Position numbers and translations under genes: made by a program
Part shown: positions 25,177-33,628 of the stretch, piece after piece
Position numbering within the stretch: position 1 is the first letter of the stretch
Layout of the letters: each line of letters begins with the position of its first letter
Notes under the pieces: generated by a model
Seen by the model: only the letters and a program-made list of their open reading frames with translations
Told to the model about the DNA's origin: nothing
Databases searched by the model: none
DNA from: an uncultured beta proteobacterium
GTDB taxonomy: Bacteria; Pseudomonadota; Gammaproteobacteria; Burkholderiales; Burkholderiaceae
NCBI GenBank assembly: GCA_903871735.1
Contig: CAIQHU010000112.1
Location: 1 to 36,794, forward strand
Length of the DNA: 36,794 nucleotides
Direction: 5' to 3'

Positions 25177-26355
25177 CTAACATACTTCAAATAATCCAGC
25201 AGCTCCCTGGCCACCACCAACACACATGGTGACAATCACATATTTCACTTGACGACGCTTACCTTCAATCAGTGCATGCCCAACCATCCTAGCACCTGAA
25301 ACACCATAAGGATGACCTAGCGCAATAGCACCGCCATTGACGTTTAAAATCTCGTCAGGTATTCCCAATTGATCACGGCAATAAAGGACTTGCACGGCAA
25401 AGGCCTCATTGAGCTCCCATAAACCAATTTCAGACATTTTCACACCAGTGCGCTCTAGTAATCGTGGTACTGCAAAAATAGGCCCAATCCCCATTTCATC
25501 AGGCTCACATCCAGCCACAGCAAATCCTCTGAAGATACCTAATGGCTCAATACCTCTTTGCTGCGCTAGCTTACCATTCATCACAACAACAGCACTTGCA
25601 CCATCTGAAAATTGACTTGCATTACCAGCTGTTATTACTCCACCAGGTAAGGCAGAACGTATTTTACTAACCCCCACTCTATTCGTATCGGCTCGAATTC
25701 CCTCATCCTCTGTAACAGTGACTTCTCGCGTACTTAGTTGCTTAGTCTGTGGATCAGCCCACCCCATAGTTACTTGGATTGGCGTAATTTCGCCTTTGAA
25801 TAAACCCGCATCCCTAGCAGCTGCAGCCCTTAACTGACTTCTTACGCCGTATTCATCTTGTAGGTCTTTGCTAATGCTATAGCGCCTTGCAACCTGCTCT
25901 GCAGTTTGCAACATATTCCAATACAGCTCTGGCTTTACTTGTTGTAAATCAGGCTCAATCAACATATGTTGATTCATTTCTTGTTGAACACAAGAAATAG
26001 ACTCAACGCCACCACCAATGATGACAGGGACCTGGTCCACAATCACGCGTTGGGCTGCCATAGCAATTGCCTGTAACCCAGAAGAACAAAATCGGTTCAC
26101 CGTCACACCACTTACTGAAACAGGTAAGCCCGCTTTAAGAGCAATCTGTCTAGCAATATTAAGTCCTGTTGCCCCTTCAGGATTGGCACAGCCAATAATG
26201 ACATCTTCAACTTCTGCTGGATCAATTTTGGCCCTACTTAGAGCCTGCGCAACGACATGCCCCCCTAAAGTAGCACCGTGGGTCATATTAAAACTTCCAC
26301 GCCACGATTTTGTCAGTGCAGTTCTTGCTGTTGATACGATGACAGCGTCAGTCAT
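25177..26355 (-). CDS. Thiolase (acetyl-CoA C-acyltransferase), last step of beta-oxidation
   Basis: This 392-residue cytosolic thiolase cleaves 3-ketoacyl-CoA with CoA. The acyl-accepting cysteine is C90 in [11 protein letters not shown]. The general bases are H348 in [12 protein letters not shown] and C378 in TMCVGGGQG. The length is standard. GGGAG lies four bases before the ATG at 26355. It follows the hydratase/dehydrogenase gene by 28 bases and the fadD gene further upstream, so it is the third gene of a beta-oxidation operon. The sequence alone does not separate a long-chain FadA-like role from an acetyl-CoA acetyltransferase, but the operon favours the former. Confidence 0.93.
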   Translation of the reverse strand: MTDAVIVSTARTALTKSWRGSFNMTHGATLGGHVVAQALSRAKIDPAEVEDVIIGCANPEGATGLNIARQIALKAGLPVSVSGVTVNRFCSSGLQAIAMAAQRVIVDQVPVIIGGGVESISCVQQEMNQHMLIEPDLQQVKPELYWNMLQTAEQVARRYSISKDLQDEYGVRSQLRAAAARDAGLFKGEITPIQVTMGWADPQTKQLSTREVTVTEDEGIRADTNRVGVSKIRSALPGGVITAGNASQFSDGASAVVVMNGKLAQQRGIEPLGIFRGFAVAGCEPDEMGIGPIFAVPRLLERTGVKMSEIGLWELNEAFAVQVLYCRDQLGIPDEILNVNGGAIALGHPYGVSGARMVGHALIEGKRRQVKYVIVTMCVGGGQGAAGLFEVC

Positions 26356-26383
26356 AATACTCCCTTGTATTTCTACGATTCAA

Positions 26384-28474
26384 TTAAGAACTTGTAATCG
26401 TTCTTGCTTGTAACAGATAATCTTGTAAAAGCTTGGCAGGCTGCCAAAATTCATCTTGTGTCAAATGATAAAATTGCTCCAATTTTTGAACTACCTGATA
26501 TAAACCAATTTCATCCGCATATTTCAAAGGCCCTCCACGATATGGTGGAAATCCATAACCAGTCAAATACACAATATCAATATCTGAAGCACGCTGGGCA
26601 ATCCCTTCCTCCAAGATGCGGCAACCTTCATTAATCAGCGCATAGATACAAAATTCAATGATTTCTTGGTTAGAAATTATTCGGCTTTGTATGCCGTTGT
26701 CTACTCTAAACTGCATCAACATCGCTTCTATCTCAGGATCAGGAATTGCTTGACGTTGCCCAGGCTCATATAAATACCAACCCTTCCCAGTCTTTTGACC
26801 AAATCTTCCAGCTTCACAAATCACATCAGTAAATTTTGAATACTTCAAATTGGGCTGCTCAATGAGACGTCGTTTACGAATAGCGTAACCGATATCATTG
26901 CCAGCTAAATCACACATTCTAAATGGCCCCATGACCATCCCAAAACTCTCAAGAGCTTGATCTATTTGCCAAGGTGTAGCACCTTGCTCTAATAAAAATC
27001 CGGCTATACAGAGATACTTCTCAACCATCCGGTTACCAATAAAACCGTCACAAACACCACAAACAACTGGAGTTTTTTTAATCAATTGTGCTAACTTCAT
27101 CACTGTCGCTATGACCTCTTTCGAGGTATGCTCTCCACGCACAATTTCTAATAACTGCATGACATTGGCCGGGCTAAAAAAATGCATCCCTAAAACATCT
27201 TGCGGCCGATTAGTAAAGCCCGCTATTTTGTTCACATCCAGGGTAGATGTATTACTTGCCAGTATTGCCCCTGTTTTCATGACCCTGTCTAACTCCCTAA
27301 AGACCGACTCCTTAACACGTAAATCCTCAAAAACAGCCTCTATGACTAAATCAACGTCTTTTAATTTCTCATAATCCAAGGTTGTTTCTATTAAGGCTAA
27401 TCGTTCTGCCAACTTTTGTGGCGAGAGCTTACCTTTTTTGACACTACTTTGATAATTCGCTGTAATCAAAGCGATGCCTTGATCTAATTTGGCTTGCGCG
27501 GTTTCTAAAATAATGACAGGTAATCCAATATTGATGAAGTTCATAGCAATGCCACTACCCATCGTACCTGCACCAATAATGCCAACTTTTTGAATGGCTC
27601 TTACAGGTGTATCTTTTGGAATATCTGCAATTTTAGTAGTGGCACGCTGGGCAAAAAATGCATAACGCATCGCCCGAGATACGGGTGTATTCATGAGCTC
27701 CATAAAGTATTCGCGCTCTTTTATAAGACCCTGTTCAAATGGTAGAGTAATCGCAGCTGACATGGCATCTACTACTCTTAAGGCGGCAGGATAGGGAGCA
27801 GCAACAGTTTTTACCGTATTACGAGAAAACTGTAAGAACCCCTCGTGATTTGGGTAATCAATATGACTATCTCGAACTCGCTTGAGGGGCTTTCGATCTA
27901 GCACAACCTGCTTGGCATAAGCAATTGCCTGTTCTATAAAAGAACCTTCGAAATAGGCATCAATGAGAGCACTTTCTTTAAAATCAATCGCCGGCAGTGG
28001 ATCACCCGATAGAATAAAATTCAGGGCTTTTTCTACACCAATCATCCGTGGCAGACGCTGCGTCCCACCAGCGCCAGGAATCAAACCCAATTTAATCTCA
28101 GGTAGAGCTAACAATGCTTTTGGATGTGCCACACGGTAGTGACAGCCAAGTGCTAATTCAAGGCCGCCACCCATACAAACTCCCTGTATCGCTGCAATAA
28201 CAGGTTTTTTACTTGCTTCAATAGTCTTTATAACTGTCAGCAGGTGCGGCTCTGCAACGGCCTTGATCGTGCCAAACTCTTTGATATCAGCCCCGCCCGA
28301 ATAGGCCTTATCCGAGCCCGTAATTACAATCGCTAAAATATGAGGATCATTTTGCGCATAACTAATCGCATCTACAATTTGTTGACGCAGATCAAGTCCA
28401 AGTCCATTTACTGGGGGACTATTTAAGGTGATCAATAAAATTGAATCTCGAATCTCAGACAGTACTAATGGCAT
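26384..28474 (-). CDS. Bifunctional enoyl-CoA hydratase / 3-hydroxyacyl-CoA dehydrogenase (FadB/FadJ-like)
   Basis: This 696-residue multifunctional enzyme carries out the two middle steps of beta-oxidation. The crotonase domain (about 1-180) has GGADIKEFG, E106 in MGGGLELALG and E126 in LPEIKLG, both active-site glutamates. The dehydrogenase NAD domain (about 295-475) starts with GIIGAGTMGSG and has H431 (HFFSPAN) and E443 (LLEIVRG), the catalytic dyad. A C-terminal 3-hydroxyacyl-CoA dehydrogenase region completes it. I place the start at the ATG at 28474 because AAGG lies about nine bases before it. An in-frame ATG at 28498 and a TTG at 28513 lack ribosome sites and would add a non-conserved leader. 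It lies between fadD (about 140 bases upstream) and the thiolase gene (28 bases downstream). Confidence 0.93.
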   Translation of the reverse strand: MPLVLSEIRDSILLITLNSPPVNGLGLDLRQQIVDAISYAQNDPHILAIVITGSDKAYSGGADIKEFGTIKAVAEPHLLTVIKTIEASKKPVIAAIQGVCMGGGLELALGCHYRVAHPKALLALPEIKLGLIPGAGGTQRLPRMIGVEKALNFILSGDPLPAIDFKESALIDAYFEGSFIEQAIAYAKQVVLDRKPLKRVRDSHIDYPNHEGFLQFSRNTVKTVAAPYPAALRVVDAMSAAITLPFEQGLIKEREYFMELMNTPVSRAMRYAFFAQRATTKIADIPKDTPVRAIQKVGIIGAGTMGSGIAMNFINIGLPVIILETAQAKLDQGIALITANYQSSVKKGKLSPQKLAERLALIETTLDYEKLKDVDLVIEAVFEDLRVKESVFRELDRVMKTGAILASNTSTLDVNKIAGFTNRPQDVLGMHFFSPANVMQLLEIVRGEHTSKEVIATVMKLAQLIKKTPVVCGVCDGFIGNRMVEKYLCIAGFLLEQGATPWQIDQALESFGMVMGPFRMCDLAGNDIGYAIRKRRLIEQPNLKYSKFTDVICEAGRFGQKTGKGWYLYEPGQRQAIPDPEIEAMLMQFRVDNGIQSRIISNQEIIEFCIYALINEGCRILEEGIAQRASDIDIVYLTGYGFPPYRGGPLKYADEIGLYQVVQKLEQFYHLTQDEFWQPAKLLQDYLLQARTITSS

Positions 28475-28612
28475 GTGATGAACCTTTGAGTTATCCATAG
28501 AATAAATTTGCAACGATGCCCCTCAAGTGCGAATGAGGATTCGCCGAATCTGTAAACCAAACCTAATCATAAACTGAACGTATTGAACATGAACCAACTA
28601 CATTTTTTTGGA

Positions 28613-30304
28613 TCAGTTTTTTAACTCTCGACGTAATATTTTTCCAACATTCGTTTTTGGCAAACTTGGCAAAAATTCAATTTGCTTGGGGCGCTTATAG
28701 TTCGTCAATTGTTCTTGACAAAATGCATGGATTTGCGTCTTTGTTAACTGTTCGTTTTCTCGAACAATAAATGCTTTTACTACTTCACCCGTATTTTCAT
28801 CCGCTATCCCTACCACTGCACACTCTAGGACACCTGGTATCAAAGATAAAATTTCTTCAACTTCGTTTGGATATACATTAAATCCAGAAACATTAATCAT
28901 ATCTTTTTTGCGGTCAATGATTTTGACGTATCCATCACTGCTCATCACGCCAATATCACCAGTTCTAAAAAACCCATCTGTCGTCATCACTTGCTTTGTT
29001 TCTTCAGGACTATTCCAATATCCCGCCATCAATTGCGGTCCTCGAATAGCTATTTCTCCCAAATCTCCATATGGCATCACTTCACCCGCATCATCCAAAA
29101 TCGCAATCTCTGTACTGGGCAAGGGTAAGCCAATATGACCAGTAAATTGATCAATTACCGGACTATTAGCACAAGCCACAGGGGAAGTTTCAGATAATCC
29201 GTATCCCTCAACAATAGGCGACCCGGTCAATAACTGCCACTGATCTGCTACACTTTTTTGAACTGCCATACCACCACCAATCGTTAGTAATAAATTACGA
29301 AATTGCACCTTCTTAAAACGTGGACGATTGAGTAAGGCCTTAAAAAGTGTGCTCACACCAGGAAAAATATTAATCTCCGGATGCTTAAGAATCAATTTAA
29401 TAAAACTATCAAAGTCTCGTGGGTTTGGAACTAAGATTAATAACCCACCCTTACGCATACCTAAAATCGCACACGCTGTTAGAGCAAAAATATGATACAA
29501 AGGTAAGGCGCATAAAAATACTAATTGCTCAGTATGTTGACGCTTCAGAGCTGGCTCTAGCCAAAAATCCATTTGTAATACATTTGACAAAATATTTCGG
29601 TGTAATAAGACAGCCCCCTTAGAAAGCCCAGTTGTACCGCCGGTATATTGTAAGAATGCAATATCGTTCGGGGTTATTGTTGGTTTAATAAAAAGATTAT
29701 TCGATCCAATGTCTATTGCGTCTTTATAGCCGACATAACCGGGTAAATGCCATGGGGGAACAACTTTTTTTACTTTTCGGACAACAAAGTTGATTAATAG
29801 ACCTTTCGCACCAATGAGTTCTCCCAAGCTAGTAACAATCACTTTTTTCAGGGGAGCTTGGGTAGAAATTTGCTGATAAACGTGTGCAAAATTCTCTAAA
29901 ATAATTAATACAGACGCTCCACTATCTTTTAACTGAAACTCAAGCTCCCGCGCGGTATAAAGTGGATTAACATTAACGACGACATAACCAGCGCGCAAGA
30001 TCCCCAACATCGATATCTGAAACTGAGGAACATTGGGCATCATAATTGCAATTCGGGTGCCTTGCTGAAGATGAAGCGTTTGCAAATAACTGGCAAATTG
30101 CTGAGAAAGTTGGTCAAGGATCCCATATGTAAAATACTTACCAAAATACTTAAGCGCATCCCGCCTTGCGAATCTCTGAAACGACTCTTCAAACATCTCT
30201 ACTAAAGAGTTGTATTTCAACTCACCTAATTCATGGGAAACGCCTTTGGGATAATTTTTTAACCAAGGCTTAGACAAGTTATCGGATTTTTGTAGTAGTG
30301 GCAT
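28613..30304 (-). CDS. fadD: Long-chain fatty-acid-CoA ligase
   Basis: This 563-residue AMP-forming acyl-CoA synthetase activates fatty acids with ATP and CoA at the inner face of the membrane. The P-loop-like motif YTGGTTGLSKGA is at 220-231, GYGLSETSP is in the expected A5 position near 370, and the hinge and C-terminal lobe carry DRKKDMINVSGFNVYPNEVEEIL, the FadD signature. The catalytic lysine is in TNVGKILRREL near the C-terminus. It is the first gene of a three-gene beta-oxidation operon with the hydratase/dehydrogenase and the thiolase. The ribosome site before the ATG at 30304 is weak. Other acyl-CoA synthetases share the motifs, but length and context support FadD. Confidence 0.92.
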   Translation of the reverse strand: MPLLQKSDNLSKPWLKNYPKGVSHELGELKYNSLVEMFEESFQRFARRDALKYFGKYFTYGILDQLSQQFASYLQTLHLQQGTRIAIMMPNVPQFQISMLGILRAGYVVVNVNPLYTARELEFQLKDSGASVLIILENFAHVYQQISTQAPLKKVIVTSLGELIGAKGLLINFVVRKVKKVVPPWHLPGYVGYKDAIDIGSNNLFIKPTITPNDIAFLQYTGGTTGLSKGAVLLHRNILSNVLQMDFWLEPALKRQHTEQLVFLCALPLYHIFALTACAILGMRKGGLLILVPNPRDFDSFIKLILKHPEINIFPGVSTLFKALLNRPRFKKVQFRNLLLTIGGGMAVQKSVADQWQLLTGSPIVEGYGLSETSPVACANSPVIDQFTGHIGLPLPSTEIAILDDAGEVMPYGDLGEIAIRGPQLMAGYWNSPEETKQVMTTDGFFRTGDIGVMSSDGYVKIIDRKKDMINVSGFNVYPNEVEEILSLIPGVLECAVVGIADENTGEVVKAFIVRENEQLTKTQIHAFCQEQLTNYKRPKQIEFLPSLPKTNVGKILRRELKN

Positions 30305-30467
30305 CGAATTTAGTCTTGATTGAAAAAAGACTAATTGAGAATTTTTTAGTGGCTATGAATAAACTATCGTAAATTGACTGAACCTTAGATTAGTATAAAG
30401 TGTTTTTGCCCAAAAATACATCAACAAATTACTTGAATCTGCCATCTTTGTAGCGCCTACTCCCAGC

Positions 30468-30767
30468 TTAACGTGAAGAGGGCAAGCCCATTGGTATTTC
30501 TACAAAAAATGGATTTTCACTAATACCAGCTTCAAAATCTTTAATTTGTTTTAATCCTTTTTCCGTATACAACGGATGAGCTATACAAAGCCCATTCTCC
30601 CAAACATGGTCAATCTGTTCGTTATCTAAACACCATAAAACATTCTTTTTACACTCTTCGCAGTACCTTACCATTGGGTCGCCAGTTGGATTTAAATTTT
30701 TCCAATCAAGGCTGCATTCGAATTCAAATTCACAATGAATGATCGTATAAATTTGGTGTGGATTTAC
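30468..30767 (-). CDS. Small cysteine-rich, probably zinc-binding protein of unknown function with a doubtful start codon
   Basis: The frame encodes about 99 residues with CEFEFEC (C12, C18), the spaced motif W22-x2-L25-x2-T28, and VRYCEECKKNVLWC (C36, C39, C46). This arrangement resembles a family of small bacterial proteins in which two cysteine pairs flank a Trp-Leu-Thr motif, suggesting a zinc ribbon. The first ATG in frame is at 30674, which would cut off the first cysteines. A strong GAGGAG site (30775-30780) points instead to codon 30765-30767, which is GTA, not a standard start. Either GTA replaced a GTG (gene damaged), a rare start is used, or the short form is made. Nothing nearby indicates its role; it stands alone between fadD and a hydrolase gene. 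Confidence 0.5.
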   Translation of the reverse strand, partial: VNPHQIYTIIHCEFEFECSLDWKNLNPTGDPMVRYCEECKKNVLWCLDNEQIDHVWENGLCIAHPLYTEKGLKQIKDFEAGISENPFFVEIPMGLPSSR

Positions 30768-30782
30768 TAAATTACTCCTCTT

Positions 30783-30831
30783 TTAAGTAGATCTAAGTGT
30801 ATGGTTGCAACCGGGCCACATCAACCGAAAT
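30783..30831 (+). repeat. Copy 1 of an imperfect direct repeat of about 48 bases
   Basis: It contains TTTAAG, AGATCT, AGTGTATGG, AACCGGGCC and GAAAT in this order. It matches the stretch at 31994-32042 at roughly four of five positions, in the same orientation. I see no transposase between the copies. Such word patterns recall the terminal repeats of IS21-like elements, so both may be insertion-sequence scars; that link is an inference. Confidence 0.45.
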
Positions 30832-30956
30832 CGGGGGGCGGTGGATGGGGCTTGGTCTAGGAAAAATCAATAAGGGGGTATAACGAAAAATGAAAATAAA
30901 GTTTGATCTGGTGAGGTAATCCCCCCATTAATAACTGAACTCAAAAGTAGAGTAAG

Positions 30957-31763
30957 TTATTTACCATTGATTGCGTTTTTTATTAAAAAAGGCTCAAATG
31001 CATCATTAAAGCCCATTGGGTTATACCTATAAGAATAGTGCCCTCCCTCATTTAATAAAACCAATTCTGAATTAGTAATAGCCTTAGCCAAATCCTCTGA
31101 TAGATAAGCTGGTACAGTGGAATCATCTTTTGTTCCAATAATTAAAGACGGCGTAGTAATTTTATGTAAATCTGAAACGCGGTTGTGATCAATAGACATC
31201 TGAAGTCTGCCAACTAAAACATCTACAGGGGCAATAGTTTTTTTCTGACGCGCCTCAAGTTGCTCCAACTCTTGCCAACCATAGCGAAATTGCAGTGGTC
31301 CACAGGTCCATAAGGAGCTAAATTCAACATACTCTTCTGGACCATAACTCTTTGCAATCTTTTGACGAAAAGTCTGAACTCGTCGAATGTAGGCATCAGC
31401 AGTTGTCCAAGTATTATTAAAAGTGGCTGATAAAAGACGCTCTGGGTACTCAATAGCCATCACTTGCAAAATACAACCCCCAGTAGACGTACCAATAACA
31501 TGGGCTCTTTCAATCCCCAGAGCATCTAACAACGAAATCGCATCTTTAGCAACTAAATCAGTCGAGTATGCGTTTGGTGGTTTATCACTCTCTCCGGTGC
31601 CTCGATGATCAAAACTAATGCAGCGATAACGATTCGAGAAATATTCCATCTGAAATTTCCATGCTTCTAACAAACCCATCATTCCGGGTATAAATAAGAT
31701 TGGCTCTCCAGAGCCAACTTCATGATAATTTAAAGACAACTCTCCAATATTTATTCTTGACAT
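30957..31763 (-). CDS. Alpha/beta hydrolase (3-oxoadipate enol-lactonase-like)
   Basis: This 268-residue cytosolic hydrolase shows the full set of alpha/beta-fold motifs: FIPGMMG (oxyanion side, about 24-30), DHRGTGESD (about 52-60), the nucleophile elbow GTSTGG with S93, the acid residue in GTKDDSTVP (about 205-213), and the histidine in NEGGHYSY near the C-terminus. Its length and motif spacing match PcaD-type enol-lactonases and related esterases, but no other beta-ketoadipate gene is nearby, so the substrate is open. Transcription runs leftward from an ATG at 31763 without a clear ribosome site. The truncated hydrolase at 24948 belongs to the same superfamily but is not a copy of it. Confidence 0.85.
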   Translation of the reverse strand: MSRINIGELSLNYHEVGSGEPILFIPGMMGLLEAWKFQMEYFSNRYRCISFDHRGTGESDKPPNAYSTDLVAKDAISLLDALGIERAHVIGTSTGGCILQVMAIEYPERLLSATFNNTWTTADAYIRRVQTFRQKIAKSYGPEEYVEFSSLWTCGPLQFRYGWQELEQLEARQKKTIAPVDVLVGRLQMSIDHNRVSDLHKITTPSLIIGTKDDSTVPAYLSEDLAKAITNSELVLLNEGGHYSYRYNPMGFNDAFEPFLIKNAINGK

Positions 31764-31780
31764 ATTCTGTACCGGTAACT

Positions 31781-31909
31781 ATGAACATGTTTATCAACGA
31801 TAAACACAATGAAAATCATTTTACAGAAATTCGTAAAGAAATCTTTAAAGAGTGCGTTCCATTATGTGTGGAGAACACTTCCAAGATCGTTTACAAATTC
31901 GATATATAA
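31781..31909 (+). other. Possible 42-codon gene fragment
   Basis: A short plus-strand frame begins MNMFINDKHNENHF and continues EIRKEIFKECVPLC before a stop at 31907-31909. The pattern of a charged start followed by IRKEIFKECVP faintly resembles the N-terminus of acyl-CoA dehydrogenases, so this could be a truncated gene. No strong ribosome site is seen, and the frame may be chance. It diverges from the hydrolase gene at 31763. Confidence 0.25.
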
Positions 31910-31993
31910 ACAATAAATTTATTATTGATCCCACCATACTAGCTATCCTGACATAAGCGGATATAGCCCTTAATTACTAAGAATTATTAAACC

Positions 31994-32042
31994 TTTAAGA
32001 GATCTCAGTGTATAGGTAAAACCGGGGCCCATTAAGGGAAAT
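31994..32042 (+). repeat. Copy 2 of the imperfect direct repeat
   Basis: It reads TTTAAGAGATCTCAGTGTAT, then AACCGGGGCC and GAAAT, parallel to copy 1 at 30783-30831. It ends four bases before the CCA end of the decayed tRNA-Pro, so it lies exactly at the left edge of the tRNA-associated island. Confidence 0.45.
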
Positions 32043-32046
32043 TTAT

Positions 32047-32125
32047 TGGTCGGGACGGCATGATTCGAACACGCGACCCCTTACGCACCCCGTGCAAGAA
32101 CGCTTCTAGGCTTCGTTCCGCCCTG
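32047..32125 (-). pseudogene. Decayed tRNA-Pro (GGG-like), probable old attachment site
   Basis: On the minus strand the sequence ends CGTCCCGACCA and has a complete T-arm (GCGTG-TTCGAAT-CATGC). The 5' end CAGGGCG pairs with six of seven acceptor positions, and a short D-stem ACG/CGT is present. The anticodon region is CTTGC-ACGGGGT-GCGTAAG. Compared with the intact arm at 35289-35305, it carries C instead of the invariant T before the GGG and two extra bases that break the stem. It therefore looks like a tRNA-Pro pseudogene rather than a working tRNA. Its 3' half matches the fragment at 35256-35305 in the same orientation, as expected for island attachment repeats. Confidence 0.7.
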
Positions 32126-32220
32126 ACAAGTGATCAATTTATCAGTTTGTTTGTGTAGCTCGCTTAACGGGGACTATTAAAAAGGAAAGTAATGCCTCTA
32201 ATTCAGGCCAGATCACTTTT

Positions 32221-33264
32221 TTAATTCTTAACAGGCTCTGGTTTAACTACTTTTTGCAAAACCTTCATTACTTTTCCAGAATCTTCAGTGTAGTATTTTT
32301 TAAAATCTGGTGCGTCTCGATAATCTAACTGAAATCCGGCTTTTTGTAGCCCAGTTATAAATTTTTCTGACTTACTCACCTCTTGAATAGCTCCTCGAAG
32401 TCGCAAAACCACATCGCTAGGAGTACCAGCTGTAACGAATAAGCCAAACCACAAGCTATATCTCACATCGATACCCAACTCGTTTAATGTTGGGGCGTCC
32501 GGGACTAGTGTGTGACGTTTATCGCCAGTTACTGCTAAAACACGGATCTTACCCGAGCCTAACTGCCCACTCAACGTCCCTGGATTAACAGTGGTTGTTT
32601 GTACCTCACCGCCCAAAAGAGCCAGAACACCTGGACCAACACCTTTGTATTGAATCTGATTAAACGAAGCTTTCACCGCGTCACCAATTAATTCAAATTG
32701 CACATGGATCGGGCCCAAATTACCGGATGATGCATAGTCAATTGAATTAGGCTTTGCCTGCGCGGCTTTCACTAATTCTGCGGCAGTTTTAAAAGGTGAG
32801 TCAGATCTGACAACTAAAAAAAGAGGGTCATTAGAAAGCATTGCCAGAGGCTCAAGCTGACTCATCTCATAAGACGGCTTTTTAGCAGTCAATTTTTCTA
32901 TATCAGGATATGTAACATTCGAGTTATTTGCCATGACTAAGTTATAACCATCCGGTGCCGCCTTGGCGACATATGAAGTGCCAATAGAACCGCCTGCACC
33001 AGCTTTATTTACCACAATTACGGATTGCTTGAGAATTTCTCCTAGCGGCTCCGAAATTAACCTTGAAACCAAATCATTCCCCCCACCTGGAGCAAAAGGA
33101 ACAATAATATTGATTGGCTTATCAGGAAAACGGTTCTGTGCTTGTGCTGGTGTAAAACTTAAAAGTAAAATCCCATTGCCCATAAAAAGAAAAAAGAGTT
33201 TTATTAAGTTTTTTACTTTAATTTTCATATATAAAAACTTTGAACTGTTTCTTATGATTTGCAT
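32221..33264 (-). CDS. Second Bug family periplasmic solute-binding protein (TctC-like)
   Basis: This 347-residue periplasmic receptor has a signal sequence ending FTPAQAQ near residue 43. The family start FPDKPINIIVPFAPGGGNDLVSR follows, then NKAGAGGSIGTSYVAKAAPDGYN, the ligand loop. The start is at the ATG at 33264 because GGAG lies seven bases upstream; a later ATG at 33228 would give a more usual signal length but has no ribosome site. As with the first Bug protein, no membrane partners are present. It diverges from the acetamidase/formamidase gene at 33629, so an amide or its carboxylate could be its ligand; that is an inference. It lies between two tRNA-Pro repeats and may be horizontally acquired. 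Confidence 0.92.
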   Translation of the reverse strand: MQIIRNSSKFLYMKIKVKNLIKLFFLFMGNGILLLSFTPAQAQNRFPDKPINIIVPFAPGGGNDLVSRLISEPLGEILKQSVIVVNKAGAGGSIGTSYVAKAAPDGYNLVMANNSNVTYPDIEKLTAKKPSYEMSQLEPLAMLSNDPLFLVVRSDSPFKTAAELVKAAQAKPNSIDYASSGNLGPIHVQFELIGDAVKASFNQIQYKGVGPGVLALLGGEVQTTTVNPGTLSGQLGSGKIRVLAVTGDKRHTLVPDAPTLNELGIDVRYSLWFGLFVTAGTPSDVVLRLRGAIQEVSKSEKFITGLQKAGFQLDYRDAPDFKKYYTEDSGKVMKVLQKVVKPEPVKN

Positions 33265-33504
33265 GAATAAACTCCAATATAAAGAGATTTTGATAACTGA
33301 GATTTAAAATATCACTTTTATTCTAACTTAAATTGCTCAACTTTTAACGTAATTTCCAATAGATATTTAAATTCAACCCAAATTTTTAAAACCCGATAAT
33401 AATTCCTTAGCGAGTTATTAGGGATAAATATACTATCTTTACTTTGAGGACACGATCATAATGAAGGGAACCATTTTCTGTAATATCTCAGAGCATAGTC
33501 ATAC

Positions 33505-33529
33505 GACTAGGCTTGCGCCTAGTCTTTTT
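33505..33529 (+). terminator. Strong intrinsic terminator between divergent genes, possible attenuator
   Basis: GACTAGGC-TTGC-GCCTAGTC forms a perfect eight-base-pair hairpin followed at once by TTTTT. It lies 99 bases before the acetamidase/formamidase start on the same strand. The stretch to its left (33265-33504) holds no recognisable gene, only a 24-codon frame from an ATG at 33461 that runs through the hairpin. It could end a small RNA or act as an attenuator for the gene that follows. I see no known riboswitch. Confidence 0.7.
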
Positions 33530-33628
33530 CTTTAAAAACTATGTCCGATGGAAATAGGGGCTAATACACTAGTCTCATAAAGTCTCATCCCGGTAGTAAA
33601 TATTAATTTAAAAAATAGAGAGTTATAT

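Noticed and set aside
31700..31909. A 69-residue plus-strand gene starting inside the hydrolase gene
   Set aside because: Its first part is antisense to the hydrolase gene. Only the portion from 31781 has any protein-like character, and that is listed at low confidence.
32047..32125. A working tRNA-Pro gene
   Set aside because: The base before the anticodon is C rather than T and the anticodon arm has two extra bases, so the fold is broken.
33300..33628. Guanidine (ykkC-type) riboswitch upstream of the formamidase
   Set aside because: I could not find the conserved ykkC or mini-ykkC loop motifs by eye; only a terminator hairpin is supported.
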